Assembly (NCBI RefSeq): GCF_027943255.1
Contig: NC_072893.1
Coordinates: 16,204,001-16,268,000, forward strand
Length of the DNA stretch: 64,000 nucleotides
Origin: Anastrepha obliqua
Lineage: Eukaryota; Arthropoda; Insecta; Diptera; Tephritidae
Direction of reading: 5' to 3'
This document shows positions 33,529-44,519 of this stretch, in pieces. The translations under genes were made by a program, and so were the position numbers. The notes beneath the pieces are model-generated. The model was not told where the DNA came from. It did not search any database and saw only the letters and a program-made list of their open reading frames with translations. Position 1 is the stretch's first letter. Each line of letters starts with the position of its first letter.

Positions 33529-34262
33529 TTAAGGGAGTATTCTAGTCTAGAAATTTGAAAAAATCGAAAATTTTTTTTTTTTTAAATTCGATAGTCTAGG
33601 TATTCAAAAATATCTCCCTAAAAGGATTTTGCAAAATTCGAATTATTTTCGAAATTACAACTATTTTAGTGACGCGACAGCTAGACTGGTTTGAGCGGAC
33701 GGCGAAATTCAAACGCGTTTTTCTCAAAACTCCTTTTGCTGGTGGTTGACACGATATCTGAAGTTCTATCTGACCGATCCCTTTGAAATTTGGTGAGAAT
33801 CTTTTTCATACATCTCTTTATCACTGGAGCATTGGATTTTGAAAAATTTTAATTTGAAGTATTTTTAAAAAATTCGTAAAGGTCAAAAAGCAGGGGTAAA
33901 AAAAAAATTTTTTTTTTCAAGTAGGCGCCATTTTGTGAATTTTTATTTTTTTTTTTCGGCCGAGGCTCAAGATGTAGCGACATCTTTACTAATTAAGAAT
34001 TTTCTTTGTTTGTTCGATTTAGATCACTACAAGGGTTGGAATCATGTCAACCAGGGAGCACTGTTTGACTAGCAACCCCTACTTCACCGACCTGTCACTG
34101 GATGAATTTTTGACTTTTTTTTTTTTAAATTTTTTTTATATACCTTAAACATCAATAAATATTATATAAAAAAATGGATAGTAAAAATGTTTTTAATTTT
34201 TCTTTTATCCTAGTTTGAAAAATACCCAAAAAGTAGGGCTCTAGACCAGAATACCCCCTTAA
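33529..34262. mobile_element. TTAA-flanked MITE, second copy type
   Basis: The left end TTAAGGGAGTATTCTAGTCT and the right end AGACCAGAATACCCCCTTAA are inverted repeats with TTAA at both borders (33529-33532 and 34259-34262). The interior has homopolymer A/T runs and an AAACGCGTTTTTCTCAAAAC block resembling the one in the element at 3998-4411. No transposase frame is present. The target and end structure suggest a piggyBac-type non-autonomous element. Confidence 0.75.
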
Positions 34263-34269
34263 GCCTGAT

Positions 34270-35940
34270 TATGAGTCACCTTCAAAGCTTTGCGAAAATT
34301 TAACAAAAGCTAACTCCAAGTCTCATTAGTTGCTTTGGAAAACCTTTAATTTTGTCTATAATCTTTCTTTTCTCTTTCTGCAGTGGCTTATAGATTTAAA
34401 GTTCAACAACGCAATAAAAAAATTTCACTTGAGTACATCCCACCCTCCTTCCACCATAAACTCATTTATATGACAAACACGTGTTTATAAGCTGTGTTTA
34501 TTCACATATTTATAAGTGCATAAGTGTGCAAAAAATATCGAACGTATGGGTGGATTAACGACAGCAGCACAAGCAAAGAAATAACTTTTTCGATTACACC
34601 ATCGTAAAAGTTTTCGGCCAGTGACGCCTAGGCTGTGTAAGTGATACTAGCAGAAGGAAGAGCAAAACCACTATGCACACTCAAGCGCACAAAGCTCGCC
34701 TACCATAAGAACGTACTCTTGTTTTTCGTTTAAAATAAATATAATTTCGAAACAAAAACAAACATTGCCTGCTACCAAAAATCTTGAAGGCGATGATTAC
34801 ACAAAATGTTACGCATACGCATTGGCGATCGATGAGGATGCCACTCAGGCATCCACATGAATGTTAAGGTTTTCCATGGGGTTAAGTGGTGGTTTGCAAA
34901 CCACCTACATACATACAAACACGCACACATATGCAGCTGGCCGTTACTATCATCAGCTTACCAACTGACGGCCATAACACACTTTGTCTTTCGCCATTGT
35001 TAGGCCGCCTTTTTGCGGTTTGGCGTAAATGTCGCAACCACGCACAAAGATTTATTACTCACTTGTGGCAGGCTGGGCATTGTGAGGCAGGAATTGATGG
35101 CATTTGAATGGCGGACAATTTTCAGCTTTTGCCCCACATTTGTGTGGTTTGGTGAAAACACATTTTTTTTTGTATGTTAAAACCAAATACCAATTCAATC
35201 GATATCTGAAGTATATACTCGTATAAAATATTATATGTATGTAGTTATATGACACATTTTTCGCATTTCGGTATGCAATTTTGATTAAAATTCATACACG
35301 AGTGGTGTATGCAAATCATTCTACCATAGATAAGTAAATATATGAGCAAATAATAATGAAAATCGATTGAAAATAATGTGAAAATGTGTCACTCTGTGTT
35401 GCTCGTATGTATGCATGAGCTCAAACAAACACCTGTATTTGTTCTACATGCATACATATTTACATATGCAATAGGAAAAATTCAAATAAAATGTGAAATA
35501 ATCGGAATGTCCTCATGTTGCCAATGAAAATCAAGCGAATGAAGCACATAAGCAAAATCAAGTAAAGCACGTCAGGCAAATGTTTGCACATCATCACCAA
35601 CTAAGCAATTGAACCAGACTAGCCCAACAACTCCTACCCGTTTAGCAAACATTGTGGATGTTTAGCATTCAAGCAGATAATAAACAAGCAAACAAATTCA
35701 AATGGAGCGGCTCATTCAGGATATTTGATACCGATGCTTGTTTTGACTCTTCTTAGTTTTTTCTTACATAGAATTCTTTTCAGTTACATATTTCATATAT
35801 CAAAATTGGTTTTCGTAACAGTAAAACGTAAAAGAAAATATGCATAAAATTAAATCTTTAAACTGATCTGTAATTTGTGTCAAATATTTGTAACAATCAG
35901 CATAATCGCCTCCTCTTTTCTTTGAGTTATTATTCTTATT
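34270..35940. other. Unique-looking DNA, no gene seen
   Basis: It holds CA/TACA-rich stretches (34905-34933) and scattered ATG/TATG runs. No frame is convincing. Confidence 0.45.
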
Positions 35941-35944
35941 TTCT

Positions 35945-36618
35945 CTTATTTTTGTCTGGGTTCCAGGGCATAGAAAAATGAAATTGCCGAAGAGCTTTCC
36001 AAGAAAGGGCTGCCCTTATCTCACACATCGGTGTGTCCTTGTGGGGATCCTGTAAAGAGGATATCAAACCTCTCAAATGTACAGGAAACATTTCACCTGG
36101 GCTCATGGTCTTAGAAATATAGAAGGAAATGCATTTGCCAGTGAGCTTGCCAGAAAACGGTCGATAGAACCGGTTTCAGTTGTCCCCATCACAGAAATTG
36201 GTATCTCCTTGCTCGTTATTAAAGGTAAACTGCACAATTTCTTTTTTTTTTTAAAGTGGAAGAAAAATGGAGTTCTGCCTTATCGTGTGCTATTTCAAAA
36301 ACACTGTGGCCTCAGTACGACAGAAGCAGTTGGCTTAAAGTGCTGGGGATCCCACGCCACCCAATTTTCAAACTCATAGCGGCGGTCAGCGGTCACTACG
36401 GGATCGGAAGTTATGCAGAGAAGCAACCCGCATTGTATATAGAAGTAGTGGGAATCTGGCAGAGAAGGAGACTGTTGAACACTTTCTTTGCAAATGTTCG
36501 GGCCTGGCGGCTAGGCGTTTGAGGTTTCTTAGTGTGGCTTCGGGGAATAGCCTGAGGCAGTTCTCCAACCTAGATCCCGTTTCTCTCCTCCACTACATCA
36601 GAAGCTCTAGATGGATGT
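35945..36618 (+). pseudogene. 3' part of an I/LOA-type LINE ORF2
   Basis: It starts in RNase H with VWVPGHRKM. A second partial reading, HGLRNIEGNAFASELARKRS, covers the same domain end, so this stretch may be duplicated or rearranged. After a poly-T insertion near 36240 it reads ISKTLWPQYDRSSWL, IPRHPIFKLIAAVSGHYGIG, then ETVEHFLCKCSGLAARRLRF and SLLHYIRSSRWM before TAG. That is the zinc-finger tail and the normal C-terminus. Frameshifts separate the parts. The 3' UTR probably runs to about 36760. Confidence 0.8.
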
Positions 36619-36799
36619 AGATGGCTGTAGTGGGTTTTCCTGCCTTTAGACTCTGAAACTTTTCGCAGATAGTGGTTCACATTATGGTACCAAAACGTTA
36701 CTCTACTGCTATTTGTAGTGTACCTGTGGTACAAAAGGTACGGCAATAAAAGCATACAATTCGTGGCATCATACGACCTTGCAATAGTATTATAAAAAT

Positions 36800-37770
36800 C
36801 GGGTATTTTTTTAGCTGCATGCAAAACTATCGATATCGATAAATATGGTTTGACAGCTGAGATTGTTAAACTGTGCTGACATTTCTGTTCAGTAAAGTTA
36901 GGCAAGTCATCATGAATCTTTGAACGCCTGTGCAACGTTACCAAGTTATGGACATTTACTGTAAAAAAAGAAATCTGTTCGCAAAGTTCATAGAGCACCG
37001 ACATAATATGGCATTACGGTCATTTTACGGTCTTCAGTGATGAAGCTCACTTTTGGCTCAATGGCTTTGTCAACAAGCAAAATATGCGTTACTGGGCAGA
37101 AAGCAATCCACACGTAATTCATGAGGCACCGTTGCATCCCGAAAAAATCACTGTTTGGTGCGGTTTACATGCCGGCGGCGTAATTGGCCCATATTTTTTC
37201 GTTGACGAGAACGATCGCCACGTTACTGTGAATGGAAATCGATACCGCGACATGATAAACGATTATTTTTGGCCGCAATTGAATGGTATGGACTTAGACG
37301 ACATGTGGTTTCAACAGGACGGGACCACAAGCCACACAGCACACGCTACAATTGATTTGTTGAAGAGTAAGTTCGATGAGCGCATTATTTCCAGAAATGG
37401 ACCGGTCGAATGGCCGCCACGCTCGTGTGATTTGACGCCTCTAGACTATTTTCTTTGGGGTTATGTGAAGTCATTGGTCTACAGTAACAAGCCGGCGACG
37501 ATTTGTGAGCTCAGAGCCAATATTGAACGCGAAATTGCTGGAATTTCGGCCGATTTATGCAAAAGAGTAGTCGAAAATTGGGATCAACGATTGGACTTCG
37601 TAAAACGTGCACGCGGTGGTCATGCAAAAGAAATCGAATTTCATACTTAAATGTATATGTTCAAACTCGATAATAAAAAAAAATAGTTAAAAAAGTCAAA
37701 CCGTTTGTGTTTTATTCAAAAAAGTTCAAAAGTTGAAGCGCTCTTACTGAAAAACGCTATAGTTGCAATT
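36800..37770 (+). mobile_element. Internally deleted DD41D element
   Basis: The left end region contains ATCGGGTATTTTTTTAGCTG and the right end is near ACTGAAAAACGCTATAGTTG. These ends match only weakly, so the borders are approximate. It carries the longest uninterrupted DD41D catalytic frame on the plus strand of this window. Confidence 0.7.
36912..37650 (+). pseudogene. DD41D transposase, catalytic half open, DNA-binding half deleted
   Basis: ATG at 36912 begins MNL then a stop, and TPVQRYQVMDIYCKK follows: the N-terminal HTH with a nonsense change. About 100 residues are then missing. From 37030 a single open frame holds the first-Asp motif VFSDEAHFWLNG, KITVWCGLHAGG, the second Asp in WFQQDGTTSHTA, and the third in PPRSCDLTPLDYFLWGYV. 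Counting gives 41 residues between the second and third Asp, hence DD41D, the spacing described for rosa/Visitor-type mariners. All three acidic residues are present, and the frame ends at TAA 37648-37650. Without the DNA-binding domains it should not mobilise ends. Confidence 0.88.
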
Positions 37771-38500
37771 CGACTCCCGAACATAAAAAGCCGTGACGAA
37801 GTAAATGGCAAAAATTGGATGACCTAAGCTTAAAGAGCACGAAGGACAAAGCCCTTGCAATGATCTTCTAAGCTACTTTTTATAAAAAAATTCAAGGCAA
37901 TTTCTTCGGTGTTGCTTCTGGAATTTTCACAATTTCAAAATAGGTAGCTCATTTAACTATCTAATAGTAATCCTTACGTACATTATGAAACGTAATATTG
38001 GTGGGAAACCTCATAAAATGATTATTATTCGCTAAACGCATTGATATTATTCTACATCACTTAAATATCTATTTTTCACAATTTCTTTGGATACGATTTT
38101 GAAAACTTTCTTCTATGTAAAACACATGTTCTTAGGTATTTTATATAGAAGAAAATGCTCAGCATACCAGCGAATAAAAACTCACAAATCCTCGAAAATT
38201 TTGGGCTACTTGAACTAAAGTGCAAGTTTAAGTGGCCAAAAATGCTCGTGCAATAAAACGATCATTCGAAAAGTCTATGCAAAAATAAGAACTACCTAAT
38301 ATATTTATTTAATTCTTTATTTATTCAGATGATTCAATCTCAACACAGCAACGACAAATCTTATAATTATTAGTTTTAGTCGCAAGAGGTTTCAGTTTTC
38401 ATGGTAAAATTTACAAATATATTTTATGTTTCAGAAGAAAAACAAATCAAGTTAATATTTCTTATGAATTACTTATTATTAAAATTAAAATTATCTCTCT
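37771..38500. other. AT-rich DNA, no gene seen
   Basis: No motif-bearing frame and no inverted repeats noticed. Confidence 0.45.
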
Positions 38501-38505
38501 TACTA

Positions 38506-39562
38506 CAGGGTGTGACACTCGAAGCCTAACCAATTAAAAAGGCCATAAATTTAGTTTGGAAAATTACTTTTATTCAATTCATAGTAAAAAATGTGTGAAA
38601 ATAATAAAAAATTAAGGAAAAAATTACTTTTGGTCGATAGGAGAACCTTTTGCCTTGACAATGACCTTGAGACGGTACAGCAACGAATCGCAAGCTACCC
38701 GAATGTGACTTGCAGGTATTTTGGCCCACTCGCGGACAATGGCTTTCTTCAGCGCCTTGAGAATGGTTAATCTCTTAGCTCAGACCTTGATCTCCAAAAC
38801 GTATTGAAGAGAATATTCCATCGGTCTGGTTAATTTAGAGCCGTTATAAAATTCAGAACGTTGTTTTTAGCCATTCTTGGTTCACTTGAGTTTTATGAGA
38901 CGGTGCCGAGTTCTGTTGAAATGTCCATGGTCTGCCACCAAAATATTTGTCTGCTCACTGCTTCAAAGCAACCTCCAGAATACCTTCCCGATAATATTTC
39001 GCATTTATCCTAACGCCAGGCTCGATGAAAACGATTGAAGAGCGCCCTTCTGCGGTTACAGCGCCCCAAACCATTACCTGCGGCGGGTGCTGCCTTCTGG
39101 TGGCCAATCGATGACTCAAATTCTCGTATGAACGGTCGGTCAAATAAACCCCATCGTTTTGGTAATTTACGAAAACATTACAATTAGAAAAATTTTCTCG
39201 TCAGAAAACACAATGTGCAGAACTGATCGCTTTTGGCCAACCGAAGCAACTTCTTCGCTCTCTTAAGTCTGACTTGTTGCTGCTTTGGTGTAAGATCATG
39301 CGTCTTTTAGATCTTGCAAGGCTTGACTTTGAGATCATTTTTCAGTATGCGGCGATGCTACGCTCAGATATTTTCTTTAGTTTAGTTCTTTTGCCATTTG
39401 ATTGGCACTTTGTCGGGGATTTCGCTTAAGTCGCTTCTTCACTTTTTGAACCATTTTACGTGACGTTGCAGTCTTTTGATGACTACCTCCATGACTTTTC
39501 GCGACTCCACCAGCATTATTGTAACGAGTAATGGTGCAATGAAGAAAACTCTGGACTGTCAT
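38506..39562 (-). pseudogene. Decayed maT/Tc1-like transposase
   Basis: From ATG at 39562 the frame reads HCTITRYNNAGGVAKSHGG, then KMVQKVKKRLKRNPRQSANQ (first and second HTH). It then continues with stops through KVKPCKIQKTHDLTPKQQQ. A separate frame from 39143 gives MTDRSYENLSHRLATRRQHP, QVMVWGAVTAEGRSSIVFIE and GVRINAKYYREGILE. The catalytic motifs are badly eroded: the second Asp region reads FQQNSAPSHKT, with Asn, and the third is unrecognisable. The left border CAGGGTGTGACACTCG (38506) next to TA looks like a terminal repeat. The matching right end is not found. Confidence 0.75.
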
Positions 39563-39794
39563 TTAGCCAACTAACAGACAGCTGATGCCCGTGCATCAGC
39601 GCGAGTGGTCTGAAGTTGGTTTCACTTGGAGTGGAGGGCCCTGCACTAATATATCTTTGAAGTGCAAAAGTAAGGGGGATGGATCTAAACTGAAAAAGCT
39701 TCTCCAAGCACATGGAGTGGATTGTGTCAGAAAGATGAGAAAAGTGGTATAAACCTTTTTTATTCTTCGGCATAGTATACACTTCATCCCATGC
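39563..39794. other. No gene seen
   Basis: Short gap between two transposase fragments. The minus-strand 88-codon frame here has no recognised motif. Confidence 0.35.
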
Positions 39795-39965
39795 TATTCT
39801 AGTTCGTTGCTCTTTTCCGAATAACAGGATGAAAAATAGCTATTCGATTCTGTTATCACATCCTCATTTAAAAAAGTATTTTCTACGTGAACCATTTCTT
39901 TAAATTAGGGATCAAATAGTAGTCCGAGGGAACCAAGTCTGGAGAATAGGAGAGATGTGATAGGA
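39795..39965 (-). pseudogene. Mariner C-terminal scrap
   Basis: The minus strand reads GFQFLSHLSYSPDLVPSDYY, then LIPNLKKWFT, matching the mariner third-Asp signature YSPDLAPSDY and the following NLKKWL segment. About 55 residues can be followed before stops and loss of similarity. The rest of the element is missing. It does not match the intact mariner at 41024-42031, so it is another lineage, possibly irritans-like. Confidence 0.65.
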
Positions 39966-39969
39966 ACTG

Positions 39970-40370
39970 GAACCCTATTTTCATTAATTTTGCGACCACA
40001 ACTGCTGGTGATAAAAAAAGAAAATCCCTCGACTTTTTCGATTCAAGCGAATTCCAAACTCAAAGAAGTGGACCGATCTGACTGAAACTGTGTGTGTGAG
40101 ATGCAGGAATTTTAAAGCGACCTTCGTATTATTGAATGGGTTATAAACCTAGAAATTTATAAAGATTCTGTTTAAGAAGTTGAAATACTTTTTTAATATG
40201 TTAAATTTTTGTGAATTTCTTACAAAGTTTGTACTTTTTTCGTATAATTTCTATTGTAAACTGCTCTATGCTTTCATAAAAACATAAAAGGAAGTTAAAT
40301 AAAAGGCAAAAAAAGTTAAAACTAGGTAATTCGTCGCGCTCCTATTATTTCTAACGTAGGTGTACATATA
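39970..40370. repeat. AT-rich DNA ending in a dispersed repeat
   Basis: From about 40125, TGAATGGGTTATAAAC, AAGATTCTG and GGTAATTCGTCGCGCTCCTA resemble in order 62735-62865. A shorter match, AGGAGCGCGACGAATT, lies at 60280-60297. It is a short dispersed repeat of unknown class. Confidence 0.45.
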
Positions 40371-40907
40371 CAGGGTTGGCCATATTAAACTGACCCATGT
40401 GATTATTAAAAAAATATGGAAAAAGAAACATTTTTTTTGTGTTTCATTGTGAAAAACATTTAATTTAGTTCAAGGAGATTCGTTTACATCACTTTTTGAA
40501 TATGATATCGCGCAAGTGGTCGCCCTTAGCACGTATTTGGATACGTACAGGGTTGGCCATCTTAAACTGACCCGTGTGATTATTAAAAAAATATGGAAAA
40601 AGAAACATTTTTTTGTGTTTCATTGTGAAAAACATTTAATTTAGTTCAAGGAGATTCGTTTACATCACTTTTTGAATATGATATCGCGCAAGTGGTCGCC
40701 CTTAGCTCGTATAGCGTAATGTGTCCGTTTTTCGGCGTTTTCCATAGTTTTGGCCAGCGTCTCGGCCGATATGGCGGCTATTTCCCGTCGGATATTGGCC
40801 TTAAGTGCGCCTAGTGTCTTTGGCTTGTTGACGTAAACCTTAGATTTCAAATTACAGTAAAAAGTTATAGGGTTACTCAATGGGTCAGTTTAATATGGCC
40901 AACCCTG
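40371..40907 (-). mobile_element. Short DD41D-like element with a duplicated end
   Basis: Its ends are CAGGGTTGGCCATATTAAAC at 40371 and the exact complement at 40907, with TA on each side (40369-40370 and 40908-40909). The first 177 bp occur twice in tandem: the second copy of the end starts at 40548 with two or three base changes and is also preceded by TA. The coding remnant lies to the right of the duplication. Confidence 0.85.
40665..40880 (-). pseudogene. C-terminal DD41D transposase fragment
   Basis: A 71-codon minus-strand frame reads LKSKVYVNKPKTLGALKANI, RREIAAISAETLAKTMENAE and GDHLRDIIFKK before the stop. This is the C-terminal region that follows the third Asp in DD41D transposases (compare SLVYSNKPATICELRANIER at 37470). 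The catalytic motifs themselves are absent. It is a deletion derivative that keeps the terminal repeats and the last 60 or so codons. Confidence 0.8.
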
Positions 40908-40952
40908 TATATGAGCATGTCTAAATAATAAGAATTTATTCTAAAAAATGTA

Positions 40953-42225
40953 ATAGGACTATGAATAAGTTCGTGCGGTTTTTTCGAAATTTGAAACTTT
41001 ATTGACGTAAAATGGTTACAAATTTAATATTCAAAGTATTGTCCATCGCTTGCTACTACTTTTTCCCATCTTTCTGGCAATTCACGGATTCCCTTTGTGA
41101 AAAATTCGGTCGGTTTTGCCGCAATCCACGAATCGATCCATTTTTTGACTTCATCGTAATTACGGAAGTGCTGGTCAGCCAGGCCATGTTGCATCGATCG
41201 GAAGAGATAGTAATCGGATGGCGCAAGGTCTGGACTATACGGCGGGTGGGGTAGGACATCCCATTTGAGCGTTTCTAAGTATGTTTTGACCACTTGTGCA
41301 ACATGTGGCCGAGCATTGTCATGTTGCAAAATAACTTTGTCGTGTCTATCGGCGTATTGCGGCCGTTTTTCTCGCAGTGCTCGGCTCAAACGCATCAATT
41401 GTCGTCGGTAGACATCCCCCGTAATCGTTTCATTCGGTTTCAGTAGCTCATAATACACAACACCCAGCTGGTCCCACCAGATACACAGCATAACCTTCAG
41501 GCCATGAATATTCTGCGCCGACGTCGATGTTGAAGCATGGCCAGGGTATCCATACGTTGCCCGACGTTTTGGATTGTCGTAATGGACCCACTTTTCATCG
41601 CCAGTCACAATTCGATGCAAAAAACCCTTTCTTTTGTGCCGTTGAAGCAGTTGTTCGCATGCCATAAAACGGCGTTCAACGTCTCTTGGCTTCAATTCAT
41701 ACGGCACCCAATGGCCTACCTTTCGGATCATTCCCATGGCTTTTAAACGTTTGGAAATGGTTGATTGATCAACTCCCAAAGTTTTTGCAACCTCTTCTTG
41801 CGTTTGAGCCGGATCTTGATCGAGCAATTCCTCCAATTCGGTATCCATGAACTTTGGCGGCGCACCCTCGCGTTCTTCGTCTTCCAAGCCAAAATCACCA
41901 CTTTTAAAGCGTGCAAACCACTTCTGGCACGTTCGCTCAGCTAGAGCATGCTCACCATAAACTTCCACCAAGATACGATGACTTTCGGCTGCTTTTTTCT
42001 TCATATTAAAGAATTCCCCGCAAAAACACATTATTTGGCACGAAATTCGACATTTTCAAGTGTGGTAAAAATATTGTTGTTTACGCTTCAAATAAAAAAC
42101 TTATACTGACGTTTGTGCCTTACGACAGTAGCTCTCCAATGAATGTTTGGAAATGTGGATCAATGGAATAATAATCAAGTTACGCCATCTGTTGTAAAAC
42201 CGCACGAACTTATTCATAGTCCTAT
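40953..42225 (-). mobile_element. Nearly intact full-length mariner
   Basis: The terminal repeats ATAGGACTATGAATAAGTTC and GTGCGGTTTT at the left are matched exactly by the complement at the right. TA lies at 40951-40952 and 42226-42227. The length is 1.27 kb. Identical ends and a long open transposase frame suggest recent activity. A 3' scrap of the same or a very close element lies at 6525-6636. Confidence 0.93.
41024..42053 (-). CDS. Mariner transposase, 335-codon frame with N-terminal frameshift
   Basis: This DDE/D transposase would cut and rejoin mariner ends at TA sites in the nucleus. The main frame runs from ATG 42031 to 41024. Its HTH parts lie at residues 10-45 and 76-100 (QTQEEVAKTLGVDQSTISKR). 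WVPYEL is at 108-113 (family WVPHEL). The catalytic residues are D145 (VTGDEKW), D238 (QHDNARPH) and D273 (YSPDLAPSDYYLF). This gives 34 residues between the last two, the classical mariner DD34D. It ends WEKVVASDGQYFEY. The family N-terminus MSNFVPNNVFLRG is found at 42053 but one frame away, so a small indel near 42010-42040 separates the native start from the body. The usable Met lies about 8 residues later. All catalytic motifs are intact. It is closest to mellifera/cecropia-type mariners by recall. Confidence 0.92.
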
Positions 42226-42239
42226 TAGTACTGCTTTTA

Positions 42240-43745
42240 AGACAACCCCATTGTAATTCTTTCTTTCACTACGAGTGCAGAAATATGTACTGAAAAAAAT
42301 TAAATAAATAAAAATACGATATTCCCCCTATTTGATGTTTATCGGGCTTTAATATGTACACACATACACAGACATATGAATGTGTATAAGTAATCAGATG
42401 TGCACTTTATTAACTCCAAATTCCGTACCTATAAACATACGGAGGTAAAACATTAAAAAAATAAAAAAAGCACATCAAATAAAAAAAAAACTAAACCCGA
42501 ATCCACCACCGATGGGATTTCACCGGTCTCAATGCTCCTGCTCGCGTGTGTCAATTTCCAGAAAATATAATTTCGCCGGAAATGCGGTTGAATAATATGA
42601 GCACACACATATATTCATACACACATGTACTCATATCTATTTTTGCATTTTCTGGCCTTTTAATTTAATACTCGCTTTCTCAGTACTTCTATACGCTCCT
42701 ACGAAGACAAACATACTTACTTATATAAATAGATATACTGATAGAAGAAAAATAAATATAAGATATTCCAGTGCATTTGGGTATTTGAAAGCAGTAATTA
42801 AGTTTGTACCAGCCAATATCTTCCAAGAGTTTCTGAGCAACTCAGTACTTCCACATAACTCTAAAGCAGGCTCTTTCTTCGATCGACTCTCCTGTGTTCC
42901 TACTTCTGTGCTTTACTTTTGTCTTTTTGTTGTTATTTTTTTTTTTTTTGTTTTTACTTATATCGGCTTATATTCGTTGTGGGAAACTAATTACAATTCC
43001 GGGCGTGTTGCACTCTTGAGTTATGCTTCTGCACGTTACTTTTGTTACTACAATATAATTGTTTTTGTTACTATAGTTGTTCTTGCTTTTATTGTATTAT
43101 GACTATTTTCATGCTCTGCCTTAGTTTTTTTTTGTTCCTTTTTTATTGCTTTTTTTTGTTCTTTGTTTTATGTTTTGTTTTTGTTTTCTCACTCGTAAGT
43201 TTACATTCTTGCTAGTTGCTGGCACTCACACAACCATTCTTACTCCTGAGCACAGCACCCTCTCTTTTGTAACGGATTTTCTGATGCCTTGGAATTTTCA
43301 CCCAATTTTAAATGCTCGCTTTGCCTCTCCTACCAGTCGTCGCAACGCCAACAAATGCACAGCACAGTAATTAAATCATACACCAAACAAGTAACCAAGC
43401 ACGAGCAATGAATGACTTTTATTCGCACTGCTATTGTTCTCGTATGTAGGTTTGTGCATGGCAGCCCTGCAGGGAAATCCAGCAATACTGAACTGATTGG
43501 CTGCGGGTGACTTGAGCAAGCAACTCGTGACTGGTATGAGGTGACGTCCCCGGAAGTATGAATTTCTCTACGCTAAATCTCTTTAACGATAATTCGGAAC
43601 TAGTACGAAATACTACAGATCTAAATCTCTCTCTTTATCTCTCTTTCGGACTAGTAATAATTCGGCAGTCGCCGTAGACTTGTGCTTGCTACTATTCAGT
43701 AAAGACCAGGTTCGGAAAAATCCGAAGTGAAGATGAAACATCAAA
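42240..43745. other. Unique-looking DNA, no gene seen
   Basis: Contains TACACACATACA-like stretches (42355-42385) and T-rich runs. The 105-codon hydrophobic frame at 42785-43102 arises from T-rich DNA and has no recognised family. Confidence 0.45.
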
Positions 43746-43749
43746 TTAT

Positions 43750-43870
43750 ATAAATTTTTTTTTTTCTAATAGCGATTACCCTACGGCCAATAATGGCAAA
43801 GCTGCGGGTGTATTTTTGACACGAAAACCCTTTTCATAAAAAACCATCTGCCATTCTTAGGCGACGTAAG
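43750..43870 (+). repeat. Partial copy of a tRNA-derived SINE-like repeat
   Basis: TTCTAATAGCGATTACCC, GGCAAAGCTGCGGGTGTATT and CATAAAAAACCATCTGCCAT followed by TCTTAGGCG correspond in order to the body of the repeat at 60331-60560. The tRNA-like head is missing. Confidence 0.55.
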
Positions 43871-44148
43871 AAAGATGCAAAATTAATCATCTAATTTTGT
43901 TTTTGAGTATCAAGAAGCAAAGCTTTTTGTTGTAGAAAACAGGTGGAGAAATACATAGCTCGAAAAACAGGTAGTTTCTTGTGGAGTGGATTTCATACTG
44001 GCGTTCATTATAGTGTCATTAAAATAGGCTATCGCACTGTTAAGTTTACGGATGACTATTTCTCTAAATGCATCCCAGCAAAGTTTTTTTTATTATATAT
44101 GTTTCTATTCGAGAATTCCTTCGTATATGAGCTCTGATATATCATTAT
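43871..44148. other. No gene seen
   Basis: A single MITE-like end resembling the element at 18537 lies near 43878. Otherwise unassigned. Confidence 0.35.
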
Positions 44149-44149
44149 T

Positions 44150-44505
44150 ATTGGGGAATGGTCAGATGACAATTCAATTCACGATTTAATTGACATATCT
44201 TCGTGGTTAACATTTTTGGTTACAAAAAAGTCGATCAGATCTGGACTTTTTTTTGGATCAGTTGGTCAATATGTTGGGTCGCCATTACTTATGAACTTGC
44301 TGTTATTCGTTTTTATTGGAACGAGCTTTGTTGTCAAGGTAGTTTGTGACGAATATTTTATAATTAGGTATTCTTGCAAAGCTTTTGTCATTGAACTGTC
44401 TTTCAGAAATTAGTAATACATGTATTGAATTATTGTTTATAAACACTTTTAGTTCTTTCAAGTGGTGGCCCAAGCCGTTTGAATTCCAAGCGACTATTTT
44501 CAGTT
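44150..44505 (-). pseudogene. Jockey-type endonuclease fragment, internally deleted
   Basis: From about 44503 the minus strand reads LKIVAWNSNGLGHHLKELK, IHVLLISERQFND (the ETH motif altered to ERQ) and FVTNYL. After a deletion it reads GDPTY, a stop for Trp, PTDPKKSPDLIDFFVTKNVN and SSDHSPII. These are the first, second and last blocks of an APE-type endonuclease at the start of Jockey ORF2. The catalytic DFNAKH block is deleted. Related in layout to residues 10-222 of the ORF at 28573, but diverged. Confidence 0.82.
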
Positions 44506-44519
44506 TATAGTCTATTATT

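Noticed and set aside
42785..43102. Hydrophobic 105-codon frame as a membrane protein
   Set aside because: Arises from T-rich DNA, where Phe, Leu and Val codons dominate by chance.
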